Part shown: positions 46,676 to 46,741 of the stretch, one piece after another | Layout of the letters: each line of letters opens with the position of its first letter | Position numbering within the stretch: position 1 is the first letter of the stretch | Source of the DNA: Fontimonas thermophila | Lineage (GTDB): Bacteria; Pseudomonadota; Gammaproteobacteria; Nevskiales; Nevskiaceae | Reading direction: 5' to 3' | NCBI RefSeq assembly: GCF_900113085.1 | Contig: NZ_FOOC01000015.1 | Span: forward strand, 1-46,741 | Length of the DNA: 46,741 nt | Notes under the pieces: model-generated | Seen by the model: the letters and a program-made list of their open reading frames with translations, nothing else | The model's database searches: none | Told to the model about the DNA's origin: nothing | Made by a program: the position numbers and the translations under genes

Positions 46676-46741
46676 GTCTGTTGAACAGTTCGGGGTGTGA
46701 TCGCTGCCATTGTTTCATGGCCTGGATGGGGCTGACATGCC

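Overview
This is a GC-rich (roughly two-thirds G+C by eye), densely packed bacterial chromosome segment. Its gene content and gene order point to a gammaproteobacterium. The diagnostic neighbourhoods are maf-rng-yhdP-(nit1)-tldD, rsmD-coaD-ferredoxin, rplM-rpsI and prkA-yeaH-spoVR. GC content and several accessory genes would suit a Nevskiales/Xanthomonadales-type lineage, but sequence reading alone cannot fix that. There is no phage, IS element, CRISPR array or plasmid function. The window is mostly core genome with a few less-characterised genes.

Layout. 0-4.3 kb: a very large penicillin-acylase-family lipoprotein (minus strand), then a divergent HExxH protein of unknown function and a small secreted Cys/His protein. 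4.3-6.5 kb: a ZnuD-like TonB-dependent receptor. 6.5-11.8 kb (minus): esterase lipoprotein, gamma-class carbonic anhydrase, HMG-CoA lyase, acetoacetyl-CoA synthetase and gpmA; the first three overlap by 4 nt. 11.9-15.7 kb (plus): lemA, a GIDE-type membrane protein containing an EF-hand, and oligopeptidase A. 15.7-20.6 kb (minus): the prkA/yeaH/spoVR stress-kinase cluster. 20.8-22.7 kb (plus): exonuclease III and an HD-domain protein. 22.8-27.8 kb (minus): a tight run rsmD, coaD, ferredoxin, gamma-glutamyltransferase, exbB, exbD, exbD, tonB. 27.9-36.3 kb (minus): maf, rng, yhdP, nit1, tldD. 36.4-39.2 kb: a class II aldolase/adducin-domain protein (plus), then a convergent multi-spanning membrane protein of the misnamed 'site-specific recombinase' family (minus). 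39.7-44.2 kb (plus): class Ia ribonucleotide reductase nrdA and nrdB. 44.3-46.7 kb (minus): tRNA-Gln(CTG), rpsI, rplM, a Nudix hydrolase, and an rlmJ gene that is incomplete or frameshifted at the right edge.

How the genes work together. HMG-CoA lyase and acetoacetyl-CoA synthetase close the leucine/HMG-CoA catabolic route, releasing and reactivating acetoacetate. ExbB/ExbD/TonB could energise outer-membrane receptors such as the one at 4.3 kb. PrkA, YeaH and SpoVR form a conserved starvation/stress module. NrdA and NrdB make dNTPs.

The most informative non-coding signals are in front of nrdA and nrdB. Each upstream region carries a pair of NrdR-like boxes exactly 32 bp apart (start to start) and a perfect DnaA box. 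This suggests that each subunit gene has its own promoter under matched repressor and replication-initiator control. I did not find a clearly new multi-gene system. The best candidates for new biology are the LemA/GIDE-EF-hand pair, the HExxH protein, the oversized acylase with Asp-rich repeats, and the small Cys/His protein ahead of the metal-type receptor.
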